Origin: Anisakis pegreffii
Taxonomy: Eukaryota; Nematoda; Chromadorea; Rhabditida; Anisakidae
NCBI GenBank assembly: GCA_035041965.1
Contig: JAPYMA010000892.1
Coordinates: forward strand, 16,849-80,848
Length of the DNA: 64,000 nucleotides
Direction: 5' to 3'
Both the position numbers and the translations under genes were made by a program. The notes below the pieces were generated by a model, which was not told where the DNA came from, made no database searches, and saw only the letters and a program-made list of their open reading frames with translations. Shown here piece by piece: positions 37,394 through 49,405 of the stretch (the first letter of the stretch is position 1; every line of letters starts with the position of its first letter).

Positions 37394-38352
37394 CTGAATC
37401 TGGAGGTTCCGCGAAATCGAATGATGTATAGAAATCGACATGTTACTGGGCAAACCTGAGAATATGGTAGCCTCGAAGACGGCAACCCTATACTGCTATA
37501 GTGAAGCACATATTGATCTATAGAGATACGATGTTTATGAATGAGCGCCACTGCGCTGGTTGAGAGAGCTTTAATAAAATAGCTATATCTTCTCAATTAA
37601 GCCGAATCGCTCAGCAAAATATATATTTTTCTGAATGCAGAGATTCCGCTGAATCGAATGATGCAAGGAAGTCTATATGTTACTGGGCAAAGCTGAGAGT
37701 ACGGTAGGTTTGAAGATGGTAACTCCTATATTGATATAGCATTAGGAAAATAGCTACATCTCCTCAAATACGCAATATTGCTAAGCAAAATATATAATAT
37801 TCTGAATCTAGAGGTTTAGCTGGATCGAACGGTGTAAAGAGGTTCACATGTTACTGGGCAAACTTGAGAGTATGGTAGCCTCGAAGATGGCAACCCTATA
37901 CTGCTATAGTAAGGCATATATTGATCTATAGTGACACAATTTAGATGAATGAGCGCGAATGCGCTAGTTGTGATAGCTTCAATAAAATCGCTATATCTCC
38001 TCGTGTAAGCAAGATTCCTCAGCAAAATATATGATTTTATGAATCTGGAGATTCCGCTGCATCGAACGGTGTAGAGAAATTGCTGTGTTACTAGGCAAAC
38101 CTGAGAGTACGGTTAGCCTGAAAATGGTAACCCACATAGTTTGAGATAGCTCTAAGAAAATAGCTAGATCTCATCAAGTAGCAGAATTGCTCAACTATAT
38201 ATATTTGTCTTTCTGAATCCAAAGATTCTGCAGAATCGAACGGTGTATATAAATTACTATGTTACTGGGCAAACCTGAGAGTACCGTTAGGTTGAACATG
38301 GTGACCTCTATAGTGCGACAGTAATGTATAAATTGATTTACAGTGATAGCAA
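37394..38352. repeat. Degenerate tandem array of five monomers in long/short alternation
   Basis: Monomers start (CTGAATC-type) at 37394, 37631, 37802, 38039 and 38213: spacings 237, 171, 237, 174. Each has ...TGTTACTGGGCAAAC-TGAGAGTA.GGT-AG...; long monomers also carry GAATGAGCGC.A.TGCGCT. The arrangement is a two-monomer higher-order repeat of about 408-411 bp. Confidence 0.85.
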
Positions 38353-39687
38353 CGACCTGTATTACCAATGTGAATGGAACAGCAAGCAATTACGATCAAA
38401 ATAACATCCATCAATTATCGACTGCATTCTTCAAATACTTTCTTAATTCAACTACAATTTCGAATAACATCAATTCAAATAACTCATAAAAACATGCTCT
38501 TGTATATTTATAAATAGACAGCAACAATGAGGAACATTAATAAATTGAACGTTATTAATCGTGTTTGTTTCAAAACGGCTGTATGAGTTAGTCTTGATTC
38601 GATCATTTATTTATTACTGTTGACTTAACTAATTTGAGAATTACTATTTTCACGTTCAAGGTCGTAGGAAGAATTGATTTACACTCATGCACGTTTTGAT
38701 TAAAACAAATTCTGTCACACCTGGAAGTATTCAAAAAAAATTGAATGTTTGACACTATTGCTTTTTTGACGAGTCACGATGCTTTATGGGCATATCATAA
38801 ACTGTCATGGAATACACTGCAACAAGAATGTTGCATAGTTAATTTTCCAGTTAGCACTGGTATCATAGAATATACGAATTGTCAGTCGTGATATTTGACA
38901 GTTTTCAGAGTCGAATGAACATTTCCCCTTCAAACGGCTTTGAAGTGGATATAATATCTTAACATCGAGAATGAACTGGTCCTCACTAACGCTAGAAGAT
39001 TATTAGCAACCTTCGTTTACTCATAATCTTGCCGGCTTCATTCCACGAGCTTCATTACCATTTTAATATTTGTTAACCTTAACTAACTGCTGTGGCTCCC
39101 GTCGTTTGAGTGAGTTAAGAACCTTAGCAATGAGCTGCCGTCATTCTGCTTCCTCCCTCGTCTCCGTAGATGCCAATTCCTTGTGCTCCGATGAGAAACT
39201 TCAGTTTGTTGCAATCTTTTGCATATGTGTTTGTTTCAACGTGTTCACACAGGATACCCGTCATGAATTGTGTAAACATTCCACTACTTCTATGAGGCTT
39301 AGAACTAGCACTAAAAGCTACCCAATCTTGACCGTAGCAGTCGATAACTTTTGAATGAATCACGTTAGTAAGTTGAAGATGTTATTGTTGATAACTAATT
39401 AAGGACAGTAATGTCACATGATCGTTCATCAAACTATCACTGAATTATTATGCGACTAATATATTGTTTCAACACATGAGTCCTTATGCCGTACAGGTCG
39501 ACGATCATCATTGCCGTCTTTTCGTAGCTCTACGCTGAATGTTTGCTTGACCATCGCATGTTAGGGTTGCTTGGAAATATTGAAAATCAACCTTTAATCA
39601 AATCTCGTAATTTGATTTAATCAATCAGTCAATCAATCAAATAATCCCTCGTATTGAATAATTGGGATTTGAAACGAAATTACTAAC

Positions 39688-39810
39688 ATCCATGAGTTTT
39701 TGAGATCATTTTTAAGACGTACAACTTCCTTCGGTCTTAGAACGGGTAGTTCAGAAACGACTCGCTGAGTTTCTAAATTCATGGAATAACTCGAATTCCT
39801 ATCAGACGAT
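39688..39810 (-). CDS. Candidate internal exon, unidentified
   Basis: Bounded by CATGTGTAG and GTTAGT, phase 2 in and out, reading RVVSELPVLRPKEVVRLKND with a charged helical character. No neighbouring exons could be joined. Confidence 0.3.
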
Positions 39811-40403
39811 CTACACATGGAAGGGATGTGGTTGTAATTGTTGATAATTTTATGACGTCAGGTATGGGTTGGCTGATTAGGTTTAAAGATTAGTAGAACA
39901 GGAAAACAATGATAATGGTTGTAATATGATGAAACAACAACTCACTTCAATTAACTTCACTTCAACCAAAACAGGTTCAATGATATGTGAAGGGCTTTTT
40001 GATTTATTTGGTTAGGAAACTTTATTATTGAATCAAATGAACAACACATCAACTACACACATCAACAAATAACACAAATTTTTTGATGAGATAAAAATTG
40101 ATAATTGGACCACGAAGAAAGCATTGTTTTAGCTTGTTTTTCTTCATTCGACTGATCAAACTGATGAGACGATAATCATTCGAAAACAAAAAACCGAACT
40201 GAAAATGAATATGAAGTTGACGTTTCCTTCATCACTATCACTTTCAGTTATCACTAACTTAACATTCCACAACGATATTTACATTCAAGCAAATGCTGCC
40301 AATCCCTCAATCACAACAAGCAAATTTCATAGCGGTTTTTTTGCTATGAACACCATCAACTGTCCCACTAATTTCATTAATTACATCTTTTTTGTGGTTT
40401 TCT

Positions 40404-40532
40404 GGAAAACGTGAACAACAAACTGAAGGTGGAGCTCGCAGTCATGTTGCTGGAGATCACGCTTATCCCAACCCTCGAATCATCTCAAACGTGATCCCAG
40501 TTTCGGTTCAGGAAGTGGAGATTCGTAAATAA
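40404..40532 (+). CDS. Candidate terminal exon, unidentified
   Basis: Plus-strand reading GKREQQTEGGARSHVAGDHA then PRIISNVIPVSVQEVEIRK and a TAA at 40530-40532 overlapping AATAAA. Codon use is clearly richer than the flanks. The frame is open leftward through a hydrophobic stretch (PLISLITSFLWF) to about 40340, so the true left edge is unknown. Not recognised. Confidence 0.4.
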   Translation, partial: GKREQQTEGGARSHVAGDHAYPNPRIISNVIPVSVQEVEIRK

Positions 40533-41152
40533 AAAATTATATCACTACTGAAATCTGCTTGCTCATGGAAACTATTCATCTGATCACTCGATCAAATTTA
40601 CTTGATAAAATCGCCTGTAATGCTAACAACAGTCACTGAATCGTCACTGATCTTCAAAGCAGATTATTAGTTCCTCTCAAACCATATCCATGGTTTCAAT
40701 GAAATTTTTTGTAAACTTCAAAATTCTGTCGAATTCATGTTATTTTACAAACAACATATAAGACATATTTGAAACAATATACACCGTATGAAACGATCAT
40801 AAAATCACAACATTATTTGAATATTTCACATACATTAATTAATTGAAACAAAAAAACCACTGGTTATTTAGGATGACAAATAGACCAGACCTGCTGCTGA
40901 CTATGAAACCATCTAGGTGCGATTCGCAACTGAACATGGATAGTTTTCCAAAGCACTGCGAAAACATTTTCATTGCCTTCGGTGTTCACTCGTTTCGTTT
41001 CGCACTTGATTTATCTATCTATTATACTTAATCTCAAAACCGCTCATGGCTTCGCACGAATGAGTGCTTATAATCGAAAGTAGTTGATTGATGAGGCGAC
41101 GATCCAATGCATTCGCGTAAAACAATCAAGTTGGCGAATATTGTGAGGGTAA

Positions 41153-44100
41153 TCAAAATTGCGCTGACGAGTGGATGGAAGCCGTATCATCGTCATCTAT
41201 ACACACGATTGATGCTCGATGTGCGTACATACGATCTGCGCCAGATTTCGTTGACGCCGATCCTGTGCGTCGACGCATCTTCACTTCTGTTCGTTCCCCT
41301 CTTTCACAGTCCTCTGCCTCTGGCTTCGCTTTTGCACTTGATTCCCCATCTGGCTGATTCTCTTTTGGGGACTCCCTTTCATCTTGTGTCCGTTCCGGCA
41401 GATCCATAAATGCTTGCTTGGAATCACGACGTGATCTGACCTTAAATTCATTCATTTGAGGCGCCACAGAAACAGATACTGATAAATTAAATCTGAGATA
41501 ACAATTCATTGCTAGCTGCCTCATGATGCGGTAAAATTTCCAGTGCAACAAACTGACAAGACCAAGTGTATCATCATTTTTACTCATACTTATGAAATAA
41601 CCATTTACTTTAAAAATGACGAAACCTGCATTTTTCCACGTGTTCTCCATGTTACATTCTAATCAAATACCTTAACATCAACGCTAAGAAATTTCCCAAA
41701 GGGAAGTTGCTCGCAAGATACAAATCAACTTCTCTCAACGGATGAATTCTATGCGAAATTCCTCTTGGTTTCCTCAAAAAGTTAGCAGAAAAACTTCCAG
41801 AAGTCAGAAATTCCGGAAGAGTCAGAAAGTCCGTGAAAGATCATCGAATTGTGGAAAATTTCTTTGAGAAAACGTTACGCTAACTAGAAACGAACCTTTT
41901 CTTCAGCCTCTTCATCCTCTTCGTCTGCACTGCTCAGCGAATTGCTCTGTCTCAAATGTGCCAACTTTCGATGAAAATCGCTGGATCGTCCAAAAACAGG
42001 CGCTGACTGCCTGCGTCCTTTGTCTCTGATCTTCGTCCATTCCAGTGCGGTCGCATCGATTCCCTCATCTGAGGTGCACGCCACTGATTGACGTCGATTC
42101 TTGTTTCTCAACTGCGGCGGATTAAATGGTGGTAAATCGCTCTGAAATTGCTTATTTATTTCCATTTTTGACGCACGCTTTCTACAATACAATTGAACAC
42201 ACGTTCTACAATCTTTCTACAATTGAATAAAGAATTTTAGTGAGAGTGAAGGAAGTATTTCTAGTTCCGTTAGCAGCATCACGACACCAATTGTATCCAA
42301 AAAATAGCCATGAACGAACAAGACGATCAATTGATGCGATACTGTAATCAGTCATTTCAAAGAATGTTTTACTGCCATCAATTTTTCTGTGTTAAATTGT
42401 AAAAACAGTGAAGGCTGAAGGGTGCATTGAAGATGAACGTACGCGTGTTCGATAATTATTGAATTTGATAGAAGAATCATGAAACATACACACGAAAATG
42501 CAACAAATTGGAAGTGCATTCTCCAAATAATGTCGTAATTATGCCAATTATTTTTCAGTTTGTTGTTCGATGTCAAAACTTTTTGGTTTTTCAACTTATA
42601 TTCACGAAACCCGTCTGGCTGAGAAGTTTAAGAGGCGCATGAACCGTTAGAGACTGAAAATAATTCGCATTCTTCAAATTTCATTTTTTTCGGTCGTTGC
42701 GCGAAGAATACTCAAGAAAGTGATTGACTGACTGATCAAATCCACTAGCATCATTCCTTTCGCGATGCTAACGAAAAACAACAAAACCAGAGGAAATCGA
42801 TGCTACTCGTAATTTCGAACACATTCACAATATCACGATGGCAAGTAGCTTGTGTCCACTTACTTCGAAGAACGTACAAAGGCATGAAAACGGGAAAATG
42901 GAGATAATGAATCAGAATAGTGAAAAAATCGAAAAATGAGTCCATTGAATGCTTCCAATTAATAGTTCTTTTCGTAATCAAATTCCATTTGGTGATGTTC
43001 AATCAATAAGATCTTCCACTAAGTTTTTCAGTTTGTTTTTTCAAGCCTTCAGTTAGATTTTTCGAATGTGAAGATATGATATTCATTGTGATCGATCAAC
43101 GATGAGAATTGCGATGAAGGGCTTTCTTCATTTTATGATGTTTAGGGTAAGGGTACGCAATGGAAGCTCATAATTAATAAGTTGACGTTTTCATCACTCA
43201 ATAAAGTTGTTGCGGTCAACAATGAAGTTTAAGCGAATTTTAGGCTATCCGATGTGTTAGGGCTATGAGAGGCTGTTGATTCTCTGTTTCAGTCAATAAT
43301 ATGTGATCAAGGAGAAGCATTAAAGCACTGATCGAAACGCTGATCAAGTACACTTTTCAAAAGCGTCACTAAACGGGATTTATTCACACAACCGTTTGCA
43401 TCCAGTACTGAACAGTGATCATAACAACAAGAAAAACTGTTTCTTCAACTCGTTTTTCAACTAAATCGCCTATACCAGTTTGTTGAATATTTAAATGCAT
43501 TGAGTGCGCTTGAAAAGTATTTTCCAATTTCATCGGACACGAAAAACTAGAAGTGAAGCTGTTTTAGTAAGACAATTCATCTGTTTTGAACGTTACAAAT
43601 CATGGAGTATTTGACGTGAAACTATAATCATTGAGTGGAGTGAGTGTTTTTGTTGATAAAAATGACTGTGAATTAAGAGAAATGAATTACCTTGAGATGG
43701 TTCGACCGATGGATGCGCACAGTGCGCATCCATCGGTCGAACCATCTCAAGGTAATTCATTTCTCTTAATTCATTATCAATATGCGCATAAACCCACACA
43801 TTTATCATTATATTCAAAAATGACTGTGTTCAACAAGCTCAATGAATGATCAATTGGCTGTGAGCATTCAAGAAAAATCTGCTCATTTTGAGGAACTGAA
43901 TGCAAAATTTTGTTTTTGAACAATTCTTTGGCGTCCTTCTGAATGAACTGTCGTTAATTTTCGAGTGGCAACAAATTGTTTTCTTCAACCGCTTTGGTAC
44001 ATTATGAACGATGGCTTTACTTTGCAGTTTCTGGTTTATTACGATGAAGTTTTCGATGTATTGACACTTCTCGCATGCCATCAGTCGTTCTCTTTTGAAA

Positions 44101-46067
44101 GATAATAATTGTAAATTTGCTTGCTGGAATGCTTGAAATTTGATCTGTTCGCATCAAAAACCATCAGAAAGCGAAAATTTTCACTTGTATTGTTCGAAAC
44201 AAATAAGCTTTGCGGTGAGAAAGTGAGGAATTGGTCGATGCATGATGCCAGAATCAAATTTTTGCTTTTCTAGCAACCTTTTTAAAGTCGCTGTTTGAAT
44301 GGATAGTGAGTAATCTGCGAGAATTTTCTGAAATCAAATTTATGTCTAAAATTTTGTGTCTAAAATTCGATACCTTTATCATCTGCGTTCTAGAATTAAC
44401 CTAAAAGTGGACTTATCCATGAAAATATACCTGCTTTCAATAACAAATTATTCATTGAATAGTCAAACACTTCAGAGTTTTCATAACGAATGTTTTGGGA
44501 TGATATGGGTTGTTAAACGGGGGCATTTTGACGAGCGTAGTACGTGTTATTGAATGCAATAAGGACAATCAATTTAATTCGAATTATCTCACTGCAACTG
44601 TGATACGAACAACCAAACCAACTGATCAGCATTCGTCTCAAATTACATTCTATCTTTAAGGTGAACAATTTGCATACGTATTCTATCAGAACGATTTTTT
44701 GTCGATACGATCAGAAACTTTCTCGCATTATCATTGCAAGAATTCAGCACTGAATTAACGAAATTCCATCAGGAATTCAGAGCTAAAATCCATTTGTATT
44801 GTTTTCTTAGCTGTATTGAAACTCGACGAAGAAAGGATCAACAAACTCAACGAGGAAATGATCATGAATTCTTAAGAATTGAATGAAAGTTCTTAAAGTG
44901 AATCGTTCTTATTGCTTTCTCACTAGGTTCACAATTGAATTCATCACTTTACACCAACTGTCAATCTCTGACAACCGTAGATAAATATTATTATTTATGC
45001 TCTAAGTGTTCAATATCTGCAGTGCATTTTCACAATTCGCACGGACCGAAAATTTTTCCATCCTCACAATTTTACAATTTTTACACTTAAAATTTTTCCA
45101 ACTGTAATTCGCAATTTCCCAGACTAATCACACAACTAACCCAGAACTTTAACATTCCGACAATTTCGTTCTAATTCGAAATTGACCGCTGAAATCAAAG
45201 AAGTGGGTGACATTCCAGTGAGTTCCAACAAGAATAATCGGTCTTTTGTAGTACTTTTTATAGTGCAATGTAACACCCAACTGAGCGCACTGACACAACG
45301 AAACATAGTGAATCGAAAGTGAAAGTAATTAGTTTCCACAAAGAAGAGCAATAAAAATAGAAATTTAATATGATGAATTAATTCGTAAAATTGTGAAGAA
45401 TTTGCGAAGTGAATGAGAAAATTAATTGAAGGTCGCACGATGTCAACAGATTACATTCTCTTACAGTGATGCTTAGTTCCGCATACATTTAGGAAAGAAG
45501 TCAAACATCAAACGCTAAAGACAAGTGGGTCATGTGACAATTTGAATTAGAAATTGGTGGAAAAGAGGGAATAATTTAACATGACACTTGAGAAAATTAG
45601 AAGAATTTTAGTGAAACTGTCGAATAACAACCGATCAAATGACGAAAATTGAGAAAATATCCCCGTAATAAGTTATAAGAAGTTATCAGGAAACTGATAA
45701 AGCGTGGATTTGCGACTGTTGCAGTGATCACAAACTTGATGTGCTGATTTAAAGTTGTACGCATGAAGCGTGGAAAAGTGAATGAGATCGAATAATTCAT
45801 ATGTTCATCCATTTAGAATGACAGACTTCAAGAGTGATATGAAGCTAATGTAAGTCAAGTGAAAGATCATGTGCAATTCAAGTTGAAAACCATGAAACTC
45901 ACCGAGACGCCGACTGTCAGATTCAATGAGTGTCGTCGATTAGTAATACGAGCGCCTCCTGGTAAAGACGGATCTGTGTTGGTGGTGGACTGCGGATTTT
46001 TTGCTTTATAATCCGGAGTTCGATTCATATTGGCGAAGTCACCGATTAAATTGACGAATGACTTCAT
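41153..46067 (-). CDS. Unidentified basic, phospho-site-rich protein, complete
   Basis: Three exons, all phase 0: 45903-46067 (starts MKSFVNLIGDFANMNRTPDY), 41896-42141, 41153-41440; 232 residues, stop 41153-41155. It is hydrophilic and likely disordered, with repeated basophilic kinase sites (RRHSL, RRQSV, RRQSAPVF, RRDSK, RRRTGS), an acidic run (SADEEDEEAEEK) and a C-terminal end CIDDDDTASIHSSAQF. Further exons in the 3.8 kb first intron cannot be excluded, since phase 0 would allow them. The third exon uses a TTTAAG acceptor. I recognise no domain; a cytoskeletal or signalling adaptor is a guess. Confidence 0.6.
43669..43773. repeat. Perfect 105-bp palindrome (52-bp arms, 1-bp centre)
   Basis: 43669-43720 is the exact reverse complement of 43722-43773 around A43721 (GATGCGCAC-A-GTGCGCATC at the centre). 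Beyond the arms TTGATAA (43653-43659) and TTATCAA (43774-43780) pair after skipping 9 bases on the left. It lies in the first intron of the gene at 41153-46067. Confidence 0.95.
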
Positions 46068-49000
46068 GATAGAGCTTGGATGAATTCTTTCAAGCAAGTA
46101 ACACACACACACACAATAACAAGCACACACGTAGCTGAAGGACCGAATCGAAGTTGAATGAACACACAACGACAACAAATTCAAAATGGACCACAAACAA
46201 TTATCACCACTTTAAACAACCATCCATATTCAAATAACCTGTTCTTAAGGTTCTGATTGTTCAAGTGTCATTCATTCATTAGTCAATTAGTCACTCCCTT
46301 CGATTGGTTATCATACAAAAATGCATAATGCGCTTGTTGTACAATAAATCATGTGCATCAACATTTCCTTCTCTACAATACTACGCTAACCCAGTTGATG
46401 TCTTACACCTGTCACGTCTTTACAACATCTAATTCAATCTCTCAACTATTTAAAAACAACCGCATGTCAATGCAATTACAATAAAGATGAGTAATTGCAA
46501 GCAGTTGATAAACCATAGATCAAATGCGCGAAAATACTCCATCTACGCTTCATGAGTTAATGGCTTCACGCTATTTGCGTTTTCAAGTTTGGCCAGCAAG
46601 GCTATGAAAGTGGGTGAAATTTTGATGCAGATGATCCAAGTGATCTGAATACTATAAATATTTGGTTTAACAATAAACATCGTCCTCAATCGAGAACCGT
46701 GCATTTCAATTTCATTTGCTTTGGCATCTCATTAATCTCATGTTCAGGGTCAAGAGAATAGGTTTGATCAGTGGCATGGTTGTGATGATGTATGATATGT
46801 TATGTGTTTAGCAAATTGATGAAATCATTCAAACATATTGAAGCAAATCTAAATTGCAACATTCCAATCCAACAAAATAAACTTTTGTATTCTCAAACAA
46901 TCGACCAGCAATACACACAATGAAAGCTTCATCTCCAACAAAAAATGTCAGATCATGGATAGTTCTTAACTATCGCAAAGGATAAAACAGTGGTTTTCAC
47001 ATTCGGGTGCTCCATTACCCCTTTTGAAGATCCGCCAGACCACCGTTACCACACTCCCAAATTTCTCAAAACGGGTAATTTCAGTCCCTATGAGAAACAC
47101 TGTCCTAAATTGCAATCCATTATGATTGCATGAAAAGCTGTCGCCTGTGACATGCTCATTTCAAACTGATTTAGACGAATTCTCATTCTTTTCAGACGTG
47201 TTGTATTCGCTCTCATAGCTATTACATGCGAATATCGTTCTCTTGATGAGTTTTTCTCATTCACTTTGTCTCATTTCACTTCACAGTGCGAATCAATTTC
47301 TTATTCTGTAGCATATAATATTTACTGGATACGTTGACGAGTGTTGACAGCCGAAATCAACAACACAGCTATCGAATACTATTACTTAACAACGTTCGAG
47401 AGTTAAATGATCAATTATAGAGTGTATTTGATAGAATGAGAATTTAACTTTAATTGTTGAGTGAAATGAATGAGAAATTAGCAAAAGAGAACACTTTCGT
47501 TGAGAAAAGCTATGAGAGCGATTGTAACAGCAAGGAAAAGAATGAAAACACTGTTAAAACGAATGAGAACCCTGTTAGTTCCGACCCTCCATTACTCCTT
47601 GACATCTCCAAATTACCCAAAACGAGTAATTTCACCCCCAATGAGAATCGTAGGGATAAAAGGACCATGCGAATGTGAAATGTCCTTAAAACATCAAAAA
47701 ATAAATAGTTTGAACTGGATCAAGCTCAGATTAGGTTCAGCGTAATGACACCCGAAATCAAGCGAAACTTCGTCTCAGCCTCACGCTCGTACTCCAGATA
47801 TTCTTTTCTATCCAACATTGTTTTAATCCGACTTCCGATAGGTTCATGGGTCCCATTTGAGAATTGCCACTTTAAAATCATCTCTGCATTTGACTCTGTT
47901 CAGCAAGATTAGCATCGGGATGGGACAAGCTAAGTCAGCTGGCTAGAAATTGTTTTAGACGTCCAATAGGTATGAAGACGTGAGTCTCGTATTTCTTCAC
48001 AGTTGATCCACCTTCTGAATAAATCCCAATATCTTTATCTTCGCAAAGTTATCTTTTATTTGTTCTTTCTTTGATTTGGGCGGACAAATTGAACATTGAT
48101 CTCTCAAATCAATTAAATCAACTGATCTCTCAAATGTAGAGAAAAATACTTAATTTTGCGCATTTTACTCCTCTTCATCAACTCCACTCAATCACCAGAA
48201 ATTGTGTTACGCTGTATTTTCAGTGAAGGTTATGCTTTCTTGGTCTCAACGAACAGAATTAAATAAATATTTATGAGGACGAATTAAACACGATAAAAAT
48301 ACTTTCGACAATGCAAACGAAATGCGATCTACTTAAGACACACACACAAATGAGTACCAACCCTATAAACATACAACCTCATCAAGCTCACTATCAATTC
48401 CAGACAAAAGTAGATGAAATGAAGTGAGGTGAATATACATGACGATAACACAACGTATCATATGGATATAAAACGAGCAAAACTCAAACTGCACAACTGT
48501 AGTGTTGGAGCGGACCGTCTTATAACTGCTACAAATCGTAGAGAATTGGCATAATCGATTATTACATAGAATAGATCAGCCATGGTGCTATCAAAGCAGC
48601 CCATAGCGAGAAATAACCTAAGAAAACTACAATGACAAATAACTGAAATCAGCGGAATACAACTCACGTAAACGGCCTAAAGTTCAGCATATATTTGGAT
48701 GAGAGAAACTGTGAAAGAGATGTAGATAAATGTTAATAATCATTATCATATGAATCACTACAATAAAACAATGATAATAATCATTACAACGATAACCATT
48801 TTGAATCACTACAATGATAATAATCATAATAAACACAACATTACTACAGAAGATAAAAAGCCAGAAATGAGCCATAACTCAATAACTTTGCCATTAAAGA
48901 TAATGCCAATATGAGTAATAACAACGATATGGATATTACGAAGTACATCAATACGAACAATAATAATGATTGCGCTGGATCTTGCTACACAAAATCCAAC

Positions 49001-49405
49001 ATTTCACTAAATGCATATGAAATAAGCCACGTTTACGTGACGAAAAATAGCACAAAATACGATACAATACAATCGCACAAGCATTCAGCTTAATTCAATC
49101 ATTTTCGGATGTATTTAAAAATGACTACACCAAACCAAATGTCTTCATATAATGCATATTGCACTATGAATGTATGGAGTATCATATCATATGAATTGGA
49201 ATATATGTATATGCATATGATAGGATGAAATGCAGCACTTTAAAAATTACATAATTCATCGAAGAATTTAAACGGGTTATGAGAGACGAGAATGGAACAG
49301 AATTATTGAAAACAATCATCTTCAAACGATTTAAGGAACACCTTGTTGATGATATAGTGAATTGCTGGAATGATTGCTGTTGAGATTACTGCCATAAGCC
49401 GTTCA
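46068..49405. other. Intergenic, with foldback repeat copy C
   Basis: Contains the repeat at 46988-47650, an (AC)n run near 46098 and GATAATAATCATT-rich sequence at 48740-48840. A minus-strand frame at 48458-48600 (MGCFDSTMADLFYVIIDYAN...) is protein-like but unsupported. Confidence 0.45.
46988..47650 (-). repeat. Foldback-type interspersed repeat, copy C
   Basis: Reverse-complement relative of copies A and B. Left end CAGTGGTTTTCACATTCGGG and an inverted partner ...GAGAAACACTG ending at 47104 bound a 117-bp hairpin-like unit; the right end near 47650 (…CCAATGAGAATCG) is a decayed terminus. It lacks the TATTTAAA block of copies A and B. Confidence 0.72.

Noticed and set aside
39070..39363. 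Overlapping plus and minus ORFs (about 80-94 codons)
   Set aside because: Both strands look equally open, no acceptor/donor chain and no recognisable domain; neither could be preferred.
43593..43849. Frames sharing ELREMNYLEMVRPMDAH on both strands
   Set aside because: Products of the perfect palindrome, identical by symmetry.
19872..47678. Peptides MLSEMNEKLAKENT... and NEKNSSRERYS... conserved in all foldback copies, suggesting a coded protein
   Set aside because: The two peptides come from opposite strands and different frames of the same inverted arms, so shared DNA ancestry explains the similarity; no start, splice or domain evidence.
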